Below are positions 44,807-53,935 of a DNA stretch of 64,000 nucleotides, piece by piece. This DNA is from Candidatus Bodocaedibacter vickermanii (GTDB taxonomy: Bacteria > Pseudomonadota > Alphaproteobacteria > UBA6184), in contig NZ_CP054719.1 in NCBI RefSeq assembly GCF_014896945.1, positions 357,153 through 421,152 of the forward strand, written 5' to 3'. The position numbers were made by a program, and so were the translations under genes. The notes under the pieces were generated by a model. The model saw only the letters and a list, made by a program, of their open reading frames with translations, did not search any database and was not told the origin of the DNA. The first letter of the stretch is position 1. The number at the start of each line of letters is the position of its first letter.

Positions 44807-45188
44807 GTGTCTGGGGCGGGGGGTGCGATTTTAAATCGTCTAAATTAACCCAGGCATAGGCTTGACCTTCATTTGGATGAAGGGTTCCTGACCATTGTCT
44901 ACAAATAAACAAAGGCATAATCATGATAAAGTCATCGTACTCTTGACTTGCAAATGTCAGGGGGATTAGATCGGTCAACTCAACATGCAGATTTAATTCT
45001 TCCATCAATTCGCGTTGAATTGCTTTTTCTGCAGTTTCACCGGGCTCCAGTTTTCCGCCTGGAAACTCCCACAAGCCTTCCATACTTTTGCCTTTTGGGC
45101 GTTGCGCATACAGAACTTGGTTGTGATCATTCATTAGCGCAATGGCGGATACAACGATTAAGGGTTTAATTACGATAATGAATTCCAC
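44772..45188 (-). CDS. mutT: Nudix hydrolase MutT (8-oxo-dGTP diphosphatase), altered C-terminus
   Basis: The 138-aa protein contains a complete Nudix box, EFPGGKLEPGETAEKAIQRE followed by LMEEL (about residues 41-65). MutT removes 8-oxo-dGTP and prevents transversions. The last residues, PPQTPQLLKVIRRSV, come from the inserted inverted-repeat element and replace the native PMPPADEPLL... end, still visible at 44515-44571. The catalytic core is untouched, so the enzyme may remain active. Its start overlaps the end of rnhA by 23 bases on the same strand. Confidence 0.9.
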   Translation of the reverse strand: MEFIIVIKPLIVVSAIALMNDHNQVLYAQRPKGKSMEGLWEFPGGKLEPGETAEKAIQRELMEELNLHVELTDLIPLTFASQEYDDFIMIMPLFICRQWSGTLHPNEGQAYAWVNLDDLKSHPPPQTPQLLKVIRRSV

Positions 45189-45624
45189 CCTTCAAAAGAT
45201 CTTTAATGGCTTGGGTTGCTAGTGCATCGGCACGTTCATTCATGGGGTGCCCCGAATGTCCTTTAACCCAGAATAAATTTATGTCCTGTTGTTGAAATAA
45301 TGCATAAAGCTTTTCCCACAGGTCTTGATTTTTTACGGGTTGTTTTGCGGCAGTTAACCAGTTGTTTTTAATCCAGTTGTGCATCCATGATTCGCAACCG
45401 TCTTTGACGTATTTGCTGTCGGTGTACAGATCAACTTTGCAACGTTCTTTTAACGTGGATAACGCTTGAATCACTGCCATCATTTCCATACGGTTATTGG
45501 TGGTGTGTTTTTCTGATCCAGAAATAACCTTTTCAGTGGCTTGATAACTGATGATCGCGCCCCATCCACCGGCGCCTGGGTTGCCTTTGCAGGCACCATC
45601 TGTATAAATAATAATATGTTTCAT
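45166..45624 (-). CDS. rnhA: Ribonuclease HI
   Basis: The 152-aa protein has all RNase HI catalytic acids: IYTDGACKGNPGAGGWG, the Glu of NNRMEMMAVI, LYTDSKYVKDG, and the last Asp in VKGHSGHPMNERADALA. It degrades the RNA strand of RNA-DNA hybrids. Normal length. It is followed on the same strand by mutT with an overlap, the known rnhA-mutT neighbourhood in alphaproteobacteria. A GGGGGCG/CGCCCCC hairpin lies just upstream. Confidence 0.96.
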   Translation of the reverse strand: MKHIIIYTDGACKGNPGAGGWGAIISYQATEKVISGSEKHTTNNRMEMMAVIQALSTLKERCKVDLYTDSKYVKDGCESWMHNWIKNNWLTAAKQPVKNQDLWEKLYALFQQQDINLFWVKGHSGHPMNERADALATQAIKDLLKGGIHYRN

Positions 45625-45640
45625 GAACTCACAAAATGAA

Positions 45641-45660
45641 TGGGGGCGTATCGCCCCCTA
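45641..45660. terminator. GC-rich hairpin between 45688-45966 gene and rnhA
   Basis: GGGGGCG TAT CGCCCCC is a strong symmetrical hairpin with no long T-run on the minus strand (ATTCATTTT follows). It could terminate the upstream gene or stabilise the rnhA message. Confidence 0.5.
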
Positions 45661-45687
45661 TAAATTAACACCAGCTTTGGTTAAAGG

Positions 45688-45966
45688 TTACTTCTTTGCT
45701 TCTTCAGCCTTTTTCTCAACAGCGTGAGCAACTTCTTCAACTTTTTCAGCTACGACTTCTTCAGCCTTTTTAGCTTCGTCTTCAACCTTCTTAGCTTCTT
45801 CTTTGATTTCTTCTTTAGCTTCTTCTGCAACTTCTTTTACTTCGTGGATAACAGTTTCAGCTTTTTGTTCAACTTCTAATGCAACTTCTTTAACGTTTTG
45901 CTTGTTGAACACAAAATATAATACTGCTGCAACAACGATAATAATTAATAACCAAATTCGATTCAT
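45688..45966 (-). CDS. Small membrane-anchored coiled-coil protein, Lys/Glu/Ala-rich
   Basis: The 92-aa protein has one N-terminal membrane helix (MNRIWLLIIIVVAAVLYFVF) and then about 65 residues composed almost only of Glu, Lys, Ala and Val with heptad spacing (VKEVAEEAKEEIKEEAKK). A long single helix or coiled coil is expected. AGAGG lies 10 bases before the ATG. No catalytic motif. It may act as a cell-envelope spacer; this is inference. Confidence 0.7.
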   Translation of the reverse strand: MNRIWLLIIIVVAAVLYFVFNKQNVKEVALEVEQKAETVIHEVKEVAEEAKEEIKEEAKKVEDEAKKAEEVVAEKVEEVAHAVEKKAEEAKK

Positions 45967-46088
45967 AGTATGACGCCTCTTTCTAATTTTAAAACACCCC
46001 TATTATAAAAACTTTTTTAAGAAAATCACGTGCTTTTTTCATAATTAGCCTGTAATTTTATAAATGATGGTTAAAAAGGCTCATTTTT

Positions 46089-47606
46089 ATGGCATTTGGT
46101 CGCTTAAAAAAACAAGAAAAAATAAAACTTCCTCTAAAACAATGCGTATTTAACTCAACTCAAATGATCGATACTGTCTTATGGATAGATGCACTGGTGT
46201 CGGGACGGTATGTTAAACATCCAGATAATTTCACCTATGCAGACCTAGGCGACAGTTCTTACACTACCTCTTTTTTAGCACAAAGCTATTCGGATGCAAC
46301 ATTCTATCATCGACATTTGCAATATGCAGACTGTACAAAGAATTTCTTAAACTTACCTGATAATGGGATGTCGCAGCGTTTGCAGTACATCTATCAAGGG
46401 AATGCCTTATCGTTTGCAAATTTGGATGAACGATCAAAGATAGTTGGTTTTATTCAAGATAGCCTGGCACCGGGTGGGTATGCAATCCTTCCATACGAAG
46501 CGACAACAGGGTGGGCAGAATATCAAGTTGTTCTAGATTTGTTGAAAGAAATCACGTTTCGCATGACGGATCCGATTACATCAGAATGGTTGGATAGAGT
46601 ATTTTATGAGCTAAGCGTTTTATCATTAAAGAAAATTACAGCCCTTAAAGATAAAGCTTTCATAGATAAACTGTTGGCATATTTGAAATCGTTAGATGCA
46701 TCACATCTGGAAAAGATTTTGAAAGGTGCGGACTTTCATACATTTTACCCCAGCCAAATTCGTCAGGCGCTTAATAAAGATAATCCGGGGGCTTTCAGGT
46801 TTGTTGGAACATTACCCATTGCACGAAACTATATCAAGCTTGGGTTAGATCAAGATCAGAAAGCATTTCTAGGAGACACTTCAGATATGCTGATGGCGTC
46901 TCAACGCTATGATCTAATGATGATGCCGTTTCAGCGTGTTGATATTTGGCAACGAAATTATGATGAAACCGCCAACATTCAAACAGGAACCACGGCTGAT
47001 TTTTATTTTGGATGTGTGTCGAACTTTGATCAATTTGCTTCAAAAGTTCAGAAAGGTCACGCAACGCTTAATTTCACGGATGCAATTTTTACAGAGATGC
47101 GAAAATGTTTAAACAACGGATTTATGACCATTCATGAAATTGTGCAACATATACAACATCGTGTAAGGGCTCCGCAAGAGGTTGTGGATCGATTAATGTT
47201 ATTAGTGATGGGGGATCAGGTTCGATTTACCTTAAAAAAACCTCATTTTTTGGATGTCGCTGCAAACATTAAACCTACTAAGTTAAAATTCAAAGATACG
47301 CACAATCAACGTATGTTTTCAGAGATCCGACGTTTCTTTCACGAATCTGGGATTGTAATCGAACCAAATTCAGGATTGATGATACCCTTTGATCAAAAGA
47401 CATCGATGGTTATAGCGGCACTTACCAAGGTGCATGAATCAATGGTGCCGCACTATTGTGCGGAAATCTGGATGGACTATAAACAAAATAGTGTAGATAT
47501 CTCAAGAGTTCAGAAAGAGTTTAAGTCTATTTTGATCTTTTTTAAACGACATTATTTTGGGAAATTTCTTGAACTTGGTCTAGTAGATCAGGTATTAGTT
47601 GATTAA
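46089..47606 (+). CDS. Degenerate SAM-methyltransferase with regulatory-domain-like C-terminus
   Basis: The 505-aa protein resembles methyltransferases with a C-terminal regulatory domain. Residues 45-155 follow the Rossmann order (TYADLGDSSYTTSFLA; LDERSKIVGFIQDSLAPGGY; ILPYEATTGWAEYQVV), but the SAM-binding GxGxG is replaced by GDSSYT. The helical domain after residue 200 contains SDMLMASQRYDLMMMPFQRV and a winged-helix-like end. The enzyme is probably inactive or has changed its ligand. AAAGG precedes the start. It is followed after 23 bases by the Aas-like gene, so the two may form an operon. Confidence 0.7.
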   Translation: MAFGRLKKQEKIKLPLKQCVFNSTQMIDTVLWIDALVSGRYVKHPDNFTYADLGDSSYTTSFLAQSYSDATFYHRHLQYADCTKNFLNLPDNGMSQRLQYIYQGNALSFANLDERSKIVGFIQDSLAPGGYAILPYEATTGWAEYQVVLDLLKEITFRMTDPITSEWLDRVFYELSVLSLKKITALKDKAFIDKLLAYLKSLDASHLEKILKGADFHTFYPSQIRQALNKDNPGAFRFVGTLPIARNYIKLGLDQDQKAFLGDTSDMLMASQRYDLMMMPFQRVDIWQRNYDETANIQTGTTADFYFGCVSNFDQFASKVQKGHATLNFTDAIFTEMRKCLNNGFMTIHEIVQHIQHRVRAPQEVVDRLMLLVMGDQVRFTLKKPHFLDVAANIKPTKLKFKDTHNQRMFSEIRRFFHESGIVIEPNSGLMIPFDQKTSMVIAALTKVHESMVPHYCAEIWMDYKQNSVDISRVQKEFKSILIFFKRHYFGKFLELGLVDQVLVD

Positions 47607-47629
47607 CTGTTTAATGGATCGAGAAAAAC

Positions 47630-50600
47630 GTGAATCAAGAACTAACACAAGAGTCTGTCACATATGGCAGATTATTACGAAAAAAGGGTTTTGTATCTTA
47701 TTTAATTGCAGAGTTTTTGTCGGCATTATCCGATAACACGTACAAGTTCTTTTTAATGTTTATGATTAAAGGAATGTTTGATCATGAAACAACCGCCGTT
47801 TATATTGCAGTGATCGGTGCGATATTTTCTGCGCCGTATTTGTTATTCCTTGGATATGCGGGATATTTATCTGATCGTTTTTCTAAACGTAATATCTTTA
47901 TGTATGTAAAGTTATCTGAAATCATAATTACAAGCTTTATTTTATTAGCGATGTTCATTGGTAACGTTGACTTTATGTTGGTGTGTTTATTTTTAATGAT
48001 GACACGTTCGTGTATCTTTTTCCCGGCTAAGGTTGGTTTGTTGCCAGAAATGTTAGAAAAACAATATCTATCAGTGGCTAATTCACTGTTATGGATGAGT
48101 GTGTTTATTGCTGCAATTATTGGTGCAGTTTTGGGTGGTTTGTTTGTTGAGTGGTTTGCATCTCAGTTATGGATGGTTGGATTAATTTTAATTGGTGTGG
48201 CTGTTCTTGGATATTTGAACAGTTTAAGAATTCCGAAAACTGAAGTAGTTGTATTTAAAAAGCCATTTCCAATTAATCCATGGAGAGATATTTGGGAAAG
48301 TGCAAAAACAATTCGTCGTCGCAAATCAATTGCCGTTGCAATTTTAGGCATTGGTTGGTTTTGGTTTTTAGGCGCCTTAGTTCAAATGATTCTACCGTTA
48401 TATGGCGAAACCATTTTGCATGTGAATGATTTTTATTCAAGCTTATTACAAGGGGTCATTGGTCTTGGAATTGCTGCTGGCTGTATTGTTGCAGGGTGGT
48501 ATTCAAAAGATACGTATGAACCAGGGCTGATTCCCTTTGGATCAATTGGTATTGCCATTGGAACATTGTGGGCAGCCTTTTCAGGAGACTCATATATTCA
48601 AACGGTCATAGGACTTGGAATCACAGGTTTTTCAGCAGGTCTCTTTATTATCCCGATTTATACCTTTTTACATCAACGTGCTAAGGGAAACGAACGAGGG
48701 CGCATTTTTGCAACGGCAAACTATGTTGATACATTGGGTATGTTAATTGCATCATTCGCTTATTTTATTTTTGGGGCTACTGTTCTCAAATTACCCGAAG
48801 ATAAAATATTAGCATTGTTTGGTATTGTGACGGTCGCAATTACAATTTATGCATTAAAAGAATTGCCGATCTTCTTTTTCAGAGTAATTAATTTCTTAAT
48901 TACCAGAGTTTCATATCGCATTAATGTTAAGGGACTTGAAAACATTCCAGATAAAGGTGGGGTAATTTTAGTGCCTAACCACGTCACCTATATTGATGGA
49001 TTGTTAATTTGGTCAGCGTGCCGCAAACGTAACATTTCATTTATGATTTATCATAAAATGTACAATCTAAAGTTATTCAGTTGGTTGTTTAAGATTTTGC
49101 AATACATTCCAGTATACGAAGGACGACGGGTTAAAGAATCCTTGGATGTTGCTAAACACCATCTGCAAACTGGTGGAACCATTTGTATTTTTCCAGAAGG
49201 CGAATTAACGCGAACAGGCAGCATGTTGCCGTTTCGTCGTGGTGTGGAACGATTAATTGAAGGTGTATCGTCTAAAAATGTTCCAATAATTCCCGTTTAT
49301 ATTGACCAAGTTTGGGGATCGATTTTTAGTTATGAGCGCGGGAAGTTCTTCTTTAAGATTCCACATGAAGTACCCGCTAAAATTTCTATTACCTTTGGTA
49401 AGCCATTACCATCTGGCACAACCAGCCAAGAGATTCGAAAAGCTGTAACAGAACTTGGATATGCATCAGTACAACTGCGTAAATCTAAACAGGATATTTT
49501 GCCGTTGGAAATTTTGAAAATTGCAAAGAAGCGCTGGTTCTCGCCCATGTTGACGATGCCACAAATAAAGCCTATTAGTTATGGTAAGCTTATCATTACC
49601 GCAATAAAGTTTATTGAGGTGTTGGTTCATCGTTTAAATGCAAAATCCAAGATTATTGCAGTGATTGGACATCCATCATTCTTCACAGTTGTTACAAACT
49701 TAACGTTGATGTTTATGAACAAAACTGTGGTTAACTTGTCATCAAACTTATCAGATAAAGAATTGCGCGATGCATGCAAGTCACTTAACGTGGATGAGAT
49801 TTTGGTATTTGATGAAAGTAAGCCATTAGCAGGATGCATAAAGCATGTGATTAATGGTCAAGATCTGCGAGTAAACGTATTTAAATCAGCCATTATTGGC
49901 ACGGGGATATTGCTGTGCCCGTTACGCTTTCTAGTCAAAAAACTATTGGGTAATAAGGCTGGGCCTGATGATGTAGCGTTGATCTTATCCGACGATATCC
50001 ACAAGCCGACGCATATCACGCATTACAATATTTTATCTAACACCGAAGCCTTTTCACAGTTATTGTTTATGCGTCACAAAGATTGGATCTTATCAGAAGC
50101 ATCCTATCAATCGTCTGTTGGGGCAATCGGCCAGTTGTGGTATCCCTTGTTAAATGCGGTGGGTATTGCTTGTACAAATGTTGAACCTGATCGGGTAACC
50201 GTAAGCACCATTAACGCGTTGATGAAGCAGTATAAAATTACGTTGTTGATTTCGAATAGCGAATTTTATCGCAAGATTTTAAACTCTGGTCAGGCACTGA
50301 CATTCCCAGATGTTCGATTTGCAGTGGCGGTTGGAACAACAAAAGATGATTCGATTTATACCCAGTTTGAAGAAAAAATTCATGTAGAATTATTTGAAGG
50401 GTTCGGATTACCTGAAATTCCTTTAGTAGTTTCCTTGAATCACAATAACTATATTTCAGGATCGATTAAGCAAATGGGTACCAAGAAGGGATCCTTTGGA
50501 AAGCCGTTACCTGGTATTCAAACTCAGATTGTTGATCCTAAAACAAAGGTTGTTTTGCCAGCGGGTGAAGAGGGCGTGCTTATGATAAAGGGACCTAATA

Positions 50601-50704
50601 TTCCTGCAAACATCGCAACTGAAGATGGGTGGATTAATACGACCCAACAGGCAATCATTGACGACGAAGGATTCTTGCATTTGATATCAGAGGGTAATGC
50701 TTAA
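47630..50704 (+). CDS. LplT-PlsC-acyl-ACP synthetase fusion (Aas-like) with decayed ligase domain
   Basis: The 1024-aa fusion starts at GTG 47630. Residues 1-420 form a 12-helix MFS transporter like LplT (lysophospholipid flippase). About 425-620 are a PlsC acyltransferase with VPNHVTYIDG (HX4D) and FPEGELTRTGSMLPF. The rest corresponds to an AMP-dependent acyl-ACP synthetase, but its ATP loop (YTSGTTGxPKG in family members) reads LILSDDIHKPTHITHYN. The C-terminal subdomain with the hinge and catalytic Lys is missing (ends GFLHLISEGNA). It overlaps addA by 8 bases. Lysophospholipid transport and reacylation may persist using other acyl donors (inference). Confidence 0.88.
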   Translation: MNQELTQESVTYGRLLRKKGFVSYLIAEFLSALSDNTYKFFLMFMIKGMFDHETTAVYIAVIGAIFSAPYLLFLGYAGYLSDRFSKRNIFMYVKLSEIIITSFILLAMFIGNVDFMLVCLFLMMTRSCIFFPAKVGLLPEMLEKQYLSVANSLLWMSVFIAAIIGAVLGGLFVEWFASQLWMVGLILIGVAVLGYLNSLRIPKTEVVVFKKPFPINPWRDIWESAKTIRRRKSIAVAILGIGWFWFLGALVQMILPLYGETILHVNDFYSSLLQGVIGLGIAAGCIVAGWYSKDTYEPGLIPFGSIGIAIGTLWAAFSGDSYIQTVIGLGITGFSAGLFIIPIYTFLHQRAKGNERGRIFATANYVDTLGMLIASFAYFIFGATVLKLPEDKILALFGIVTVAITIYALKELPIFFFRVINFLITRVSYRINVKGLENIPDKGGVILVPNHVTYIDGLLIWSACRKRNISFMIYHKMYNLKLFSWLFKILQYIPVYEGRRVKESLDVAKHHLQTGGTICIFPEGELTRTGSMLPFRRGVERLIEGVSSKNVPIIPVYIDQVWGSIFSYERGKFFFKIPHEVPAKISITFGKPLPSGTTSQEIRKAVTELGYASVQLRKSKQDILPLEILKIAKKRWFSPMLTMPQIKPISYGKLIITAIKFIEVLVHRLNAKSKIIAVIGHPSFFTVVTNLTLMFMNKTVVNLSSNLSDKELRDACKSLNVDEILVFDESKPLAGCIKHVINGQDLRVNVFKSAIIGTGILLCPLRFLVKKLLGNKAGPDDVALILSDDIHKPTHITHYNILSNTEAFSQLLFMRHKDWILSEASYQSSVGAIGQLWYPLLNAVGIACTNVEPDRVTVSTINALMKQYKITLLISNSEFYRKILNSGQALTFPDVRFAVAVGTTKDDSIYTQFEEKIHVELFEGFGLPEIPLVVSLNHNNYISGSIKQMGTKKGSFGKPLPGIQTQIVDPKTKVVLPAGEEGVLMIKGPNIPANIATEDGWINTTQQAIIDDEGFLHLISEGNA

Positions 50705-53180
50705 CGTCAATAAAACCATTGCTGCGAATCAGTTAGCAGCCTCAGACCCGCAGGCGAATGTATGGGTGAATGCGTCTGCGGGATCGGGCAAAACAAAAGT
50801 ATTGATCGATCGATTACTGCGACTGTTGTTGCAAGGTGCGAATCCTAAAGCAATTGTGTGTATTACGTTTACTCAAGCCGCTGCCTTGGAAATGAAACAT
50901 CGGTTGCATCATATCTTAGAGCAGTGGGCGATTCTACCTGAACCCGAACTGATCAAACGGTTACAGCAATTAGACCCTGACATAGGGGGAACACCCAAAA
51001 ATGTATCCAAAGCACGGGTACTGTTAAATCAGATTTTTGATGAACCTATTCAAATTCAGACCATTCACAGTTTTGCTCAAACTATAGTATCCAGTTGCCC
51101 TACGGAAAGTAAGATTCCGTTTGCGTCACGATTGATGGATGACGTTACGATGAAGCGCTTGATTAAGCAGGCCGCATCGGAATTATTGAGTCAATCTAAG
51201 GTTGAATTGCAACGTATTTACACAGTGTTTTCACGGTTTAAGTTTAATGGCATTGTGGAAAAAATTCTGGATGAGCAAGCATTCTTTCGATTTATTTTAA
51301 TGGATGGAATTGATGCATTCCAAGAAAAGTTAGAAGAATATATCAATCATCCAAGGTTAGAAGTCGACGTGTTAAAAGAGGTATCATTGACTCTGGATGC
51401 CTTTAGCTTTGATCAATTAGCAAACATTCCTGAAGCATCTGAAAATGATGCATTATTCATTCAATCCTTGTTAAAGGCCTTAAAATCAAGAAAGTTGGAA
51501 TCATTAACCGATGTTTTGTTGACCGACAAAGGAACCCCACGAAAGCGATTAGTGTCCAAAAAAGTAAGCACTGTTTATCCAAACGAAGTCGGTCAACTGT
51601 TTCGATTGGCAGATGAGGTATTTGAGTGGGATCAAGAAATCAAACGAGATCGCACTGTTCAAAGCACAGTACTGGTTGTAAAACTGGCATCCGAATTTCT
51701 GACGTATTACACCAATTTAAAGCTGGATAAGGGGTGTTTGGATTATGACGATCTAATCTTTAAAGCCTTAGAAGTGTTATCTGATCCGTCAATGGCTCAA
51801 CATATTTTGTACAAATTAGATCGAAAGATCGATCACATTTTGGTGGACGAAGCGCAAGATACGAATATTTTTCAGTGGAAATTAATCGATTGTATTGTTG
51901 ATGGATTCTTTCAAAATGAAGATCATAAAACTATCTTTGTCGTTGGCGATCATAAACAAGCAATCTTTGGCTTTCAAGGCACTGATCCTGATATTTTTCA
52001 CCGCATTAAAACCCATTATTTAGGCAAATCTTCATTGCGTTCTTGGAACGATGTTTCCCTAGATATATCGTTTAGATCGATGCAAACGATCCTGGATTTT
52101 GTAGATACTATTTTTGAGCATCGTCCTTTAATTGAAGAATATTCAAAGCATACTGCATTTCACGGAGCTGGTGGAAATGTTGTTGTACATCCCCTGTGTA
52201 CAGTTGATGAAGAAAGTGATCAAGATGTGTATGAGGTATTTGCAAACCAAGTCGCCGATGAAATCAAAAAGTTGATTGGTTCTGAAATCACTCATAAAGG
52301 AACCCTCCATAGGGTAAATCCAAACGATATCTTAATCCTGATTCGACGACGTGGAGAGCATTTAGATCAACTGCAACTAGCGCTGAAAGAGCGTGAAATT
52401 CCATTTTCTGCCCCTAATAGACAGATGATGCATGAGGATCATTTTGTTCAATTTATCTTGCAAACACTAACCCTTATTGTACAACCATTGGATCACTTGA
52501 GTATGATGGGATGGTTGCTGAATCCATTAGTCAATATGAAAACAGAAGGATTACTGTTTGCTGTACAGCGCATTATAAGTGAAAAACCCTTAATAGAATA
52601 TATTCATGATCACCCCATGTTTGTATCTGTGATGCGTGCAACTGAAGGGTATACATCACTTGAAGATTTATATTTAAAAATTAGCGTGTGGGTCATCGAT
52701 CATTTGGCCGTGGAAGCTTACCATATTTCAAACGTATTAGCAGTGTTTGAAAGTTTAAAAGTATGGAAATTGACCGGAGACTTAAAGACAACGCATTCAG
52801 AATTAATGGCATATATTCAAACCATACCGATGGCTCAGGTAAATCGGACGGAGCACGATGCTTTGCGTATTCTGACGGTTCATGGTGCAAAAGGCTTACA
52901 AGCACCCATTGTCATTCTTGCAGATTCAACGCAATTACCCATAGTCCGTAGCGTGTTTCTAACGGATGAGATTGAAACGATGTTTTTATGTACATCGGAT
53001 AGTCAGAATGAAACCCTGGAATATAAGGCGTTAAAAGAGCGCTATAAAGAAAGTCAACTAAAAGAGTATTACCGTTTGTTATACGTAGCATTGACACGCG
53101 CCGAAAGTCAGCTGCATATTTTTGGGGCCACCAAAACAAAAGTTTCAGCCGATTCATGGTACGGCAACCTTCCAGCGTGA
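50697..53180 (+). CDS. addA: AddA helicase subunit, truncated at a repeat
   Basis: The 827-aa product has the UvrD-like helicase core of AddA: Walker A in WVNASAGSGKTKVLIDRL near residue 25, ICITFTQAAALEMKHRL, HILVDEAQDTNIFQWKLID, VVGDHKQAIFGFQGTDPD, RILTVHGAKGLQAPIVILAD and LLYVALTRAESQLHIFG. Alphaproteobacterial AddA normally continues about 300 residues to a PD-(D/E)XK nuclease domain. Here the frame ends right after ADSWYGNLPA, and the stop codon is inside a palindromic repeat (CCAGCGTGACGCTGG). The nuclease domain is lost. It overlaps the upstream gene by 8 bases. Helicase activity with AddB may persist. Confidence 0.88.
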   Translation: MLNVNKTIAANQLAASDPQANVWVNASAGSGKTKVLIDRLLRLLLQGANPKAIVCITFTQAAALEMKHRLHHILEQWAILPEPELIKRLQQLDPDIGGTPKNVSKARVLLNQIFDEPIQIQTIHSFAQTIVSSCPTESKIPFASRLMDDVTMKRLIKQAASELLSQSKVELQRIYTVFSRFKFNGIVEKILDEQAFFRFILMDGIDAFQEKLEEYINHPRLEVDVLKEVSLTLDAFSFDQLANIPEASENDALFIQSLLKALKSRKLESLTDVLLTDKGTPRKRLVSKKVSTVYPNEVGQLFRLADEVFEWDQEIKRDRTVQSTVLVVKLASEFLTYYTNLKLDKGCLDYDDLIFKALEVLSDPSMAQHILYKLDRKIDHILVDEAQDTNIFQWKLIDCIVDGFFQNEDHKTIFVVGDHKQAIFGFQGTDPDIFHRIKTHYLGKSSLRSWNDVSLDISFRSMQTILDFVDTIFEHRPLIEEYSKHTAFHGAGGNVVVHPLCTVDEESDQDVYEVFANQVADEIKKLIGSEITHKGTLHRVNPNDILILIRRRGEHLDQLQLALKEREIPFSAPNRQMMHEDHFVQFILQTLTLIVQPLDHLSMMGWLLNPLVNMKTEGLLFAVQRIISEKPLIEYIHDHPMFVSVMRATEGYTSLEDLYLKISVWVIDHLAVEAYHISNVLAVFESLKVWKLTGDLKTTHSELMAYIQTIPMAQVNRTEHDALRILTVHGAKGLQAPIVILADSTQLPIVRSVFLTDEIETMFLCTSDSQNETLEYKALKERYKESQLKEYYRLLYVALTRAESQLHIFGATKTKVSADSWYGNLPA

Positions 53181-53255
53181 CGCTGGCAACGTGCCGTTGC
53201 ACCAGGGATGATCCCTGGACCCATTAGGCAGCATGATGCTGCACCTCTTAGATTA
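53165..53255. repeat. Palindromic repeat cluster at the addA break
   Basis: CCAGCGTGACGCTGG, CAACGTGCCGTTG, CAGGGATGATCCCTG and GCAGCATGATGCTGC are arranged head to tail across the addA stop codon, leading into the right long inverted repeat. Confidence 0.85.
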
Positions 53256-53895
53256 GATTGAGTGTGGTTTGAGATGTGTAATAAAATACAATGTGAGGGA
53301 AAGAGAGGGAATTTGAACCCACCTTCGGCGCAGGATCATTGAGGGTGAAAAATGATTTTGAGATGTTTTTGTGAAGAGTAGTGTTTTAGTTCCTTGTGTT
53401 TGTTTGAAAGTACTGTGTGTGTAGCTTTCAAAGTTAAATTAGATAAAATCCGTGTCAGACCCATCGGATCTAAGCAACGTGACGTTGCATCCATTAGCGT
53501 GATGTTGTCGTTATTTAGTTTTAAAACCGAGAGAATCCCCAGTAACCCGCACGTGCAAAAAGAACCCCATTTCTTACACGAATGGGGAAAGGCGGACTTT
53601 AGTATACTATACAAAGTCGGTGTTTTACGAGCCCGTCGGCTCTAGGGGTTGTTTACAGGATTCAATCTACTGATCGGGTAGTTGAGCGCCTGTACTGGGG
53701 ATTCGGTTCGGCGTGTCTTTGAGTGGTTCAACCAATGGCTGAAAGATTCAAAGACGTAGAACGAAAAAAGGCTACCCAGGTTTTTGGGTAGCCTCTTCGC
53801 AATTCTAGTTATTAGTATACATAAAAAGTTTGAGAAGTCAATAGTTTTTTCAGACCGGCGTTGTTTTTTCAACCCGTGTCTGTGCGAATCGAATC
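53256..53895 (+). repeat. Long intergenic element, copy 3 (right inverted repeat)
   Basis: This copy is nearly identical to the reverse complement of 43837-44478 over about 640 bp, with a small difference near 53658-53675. It carries the minus-strand promoter-like pair and both hairpins. It lies between truncated addA and the Rpn-type gene. Confidence 0.88.
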
Positions 53896-53935
53896 CAACT
53901 TATGGGGTGCAGGGATCATCCCTGCCTCAGGACTA
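53896..53935. repeat. Short palindrome before the Rpn gene
   Basis: CAGGGATCATCCCTG is a perfect-type hairpin immediately downstream of the Rpn-like gene, matching the CAGGGATGATCCCTG units near addA and acnA. Confidence 0.65.
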
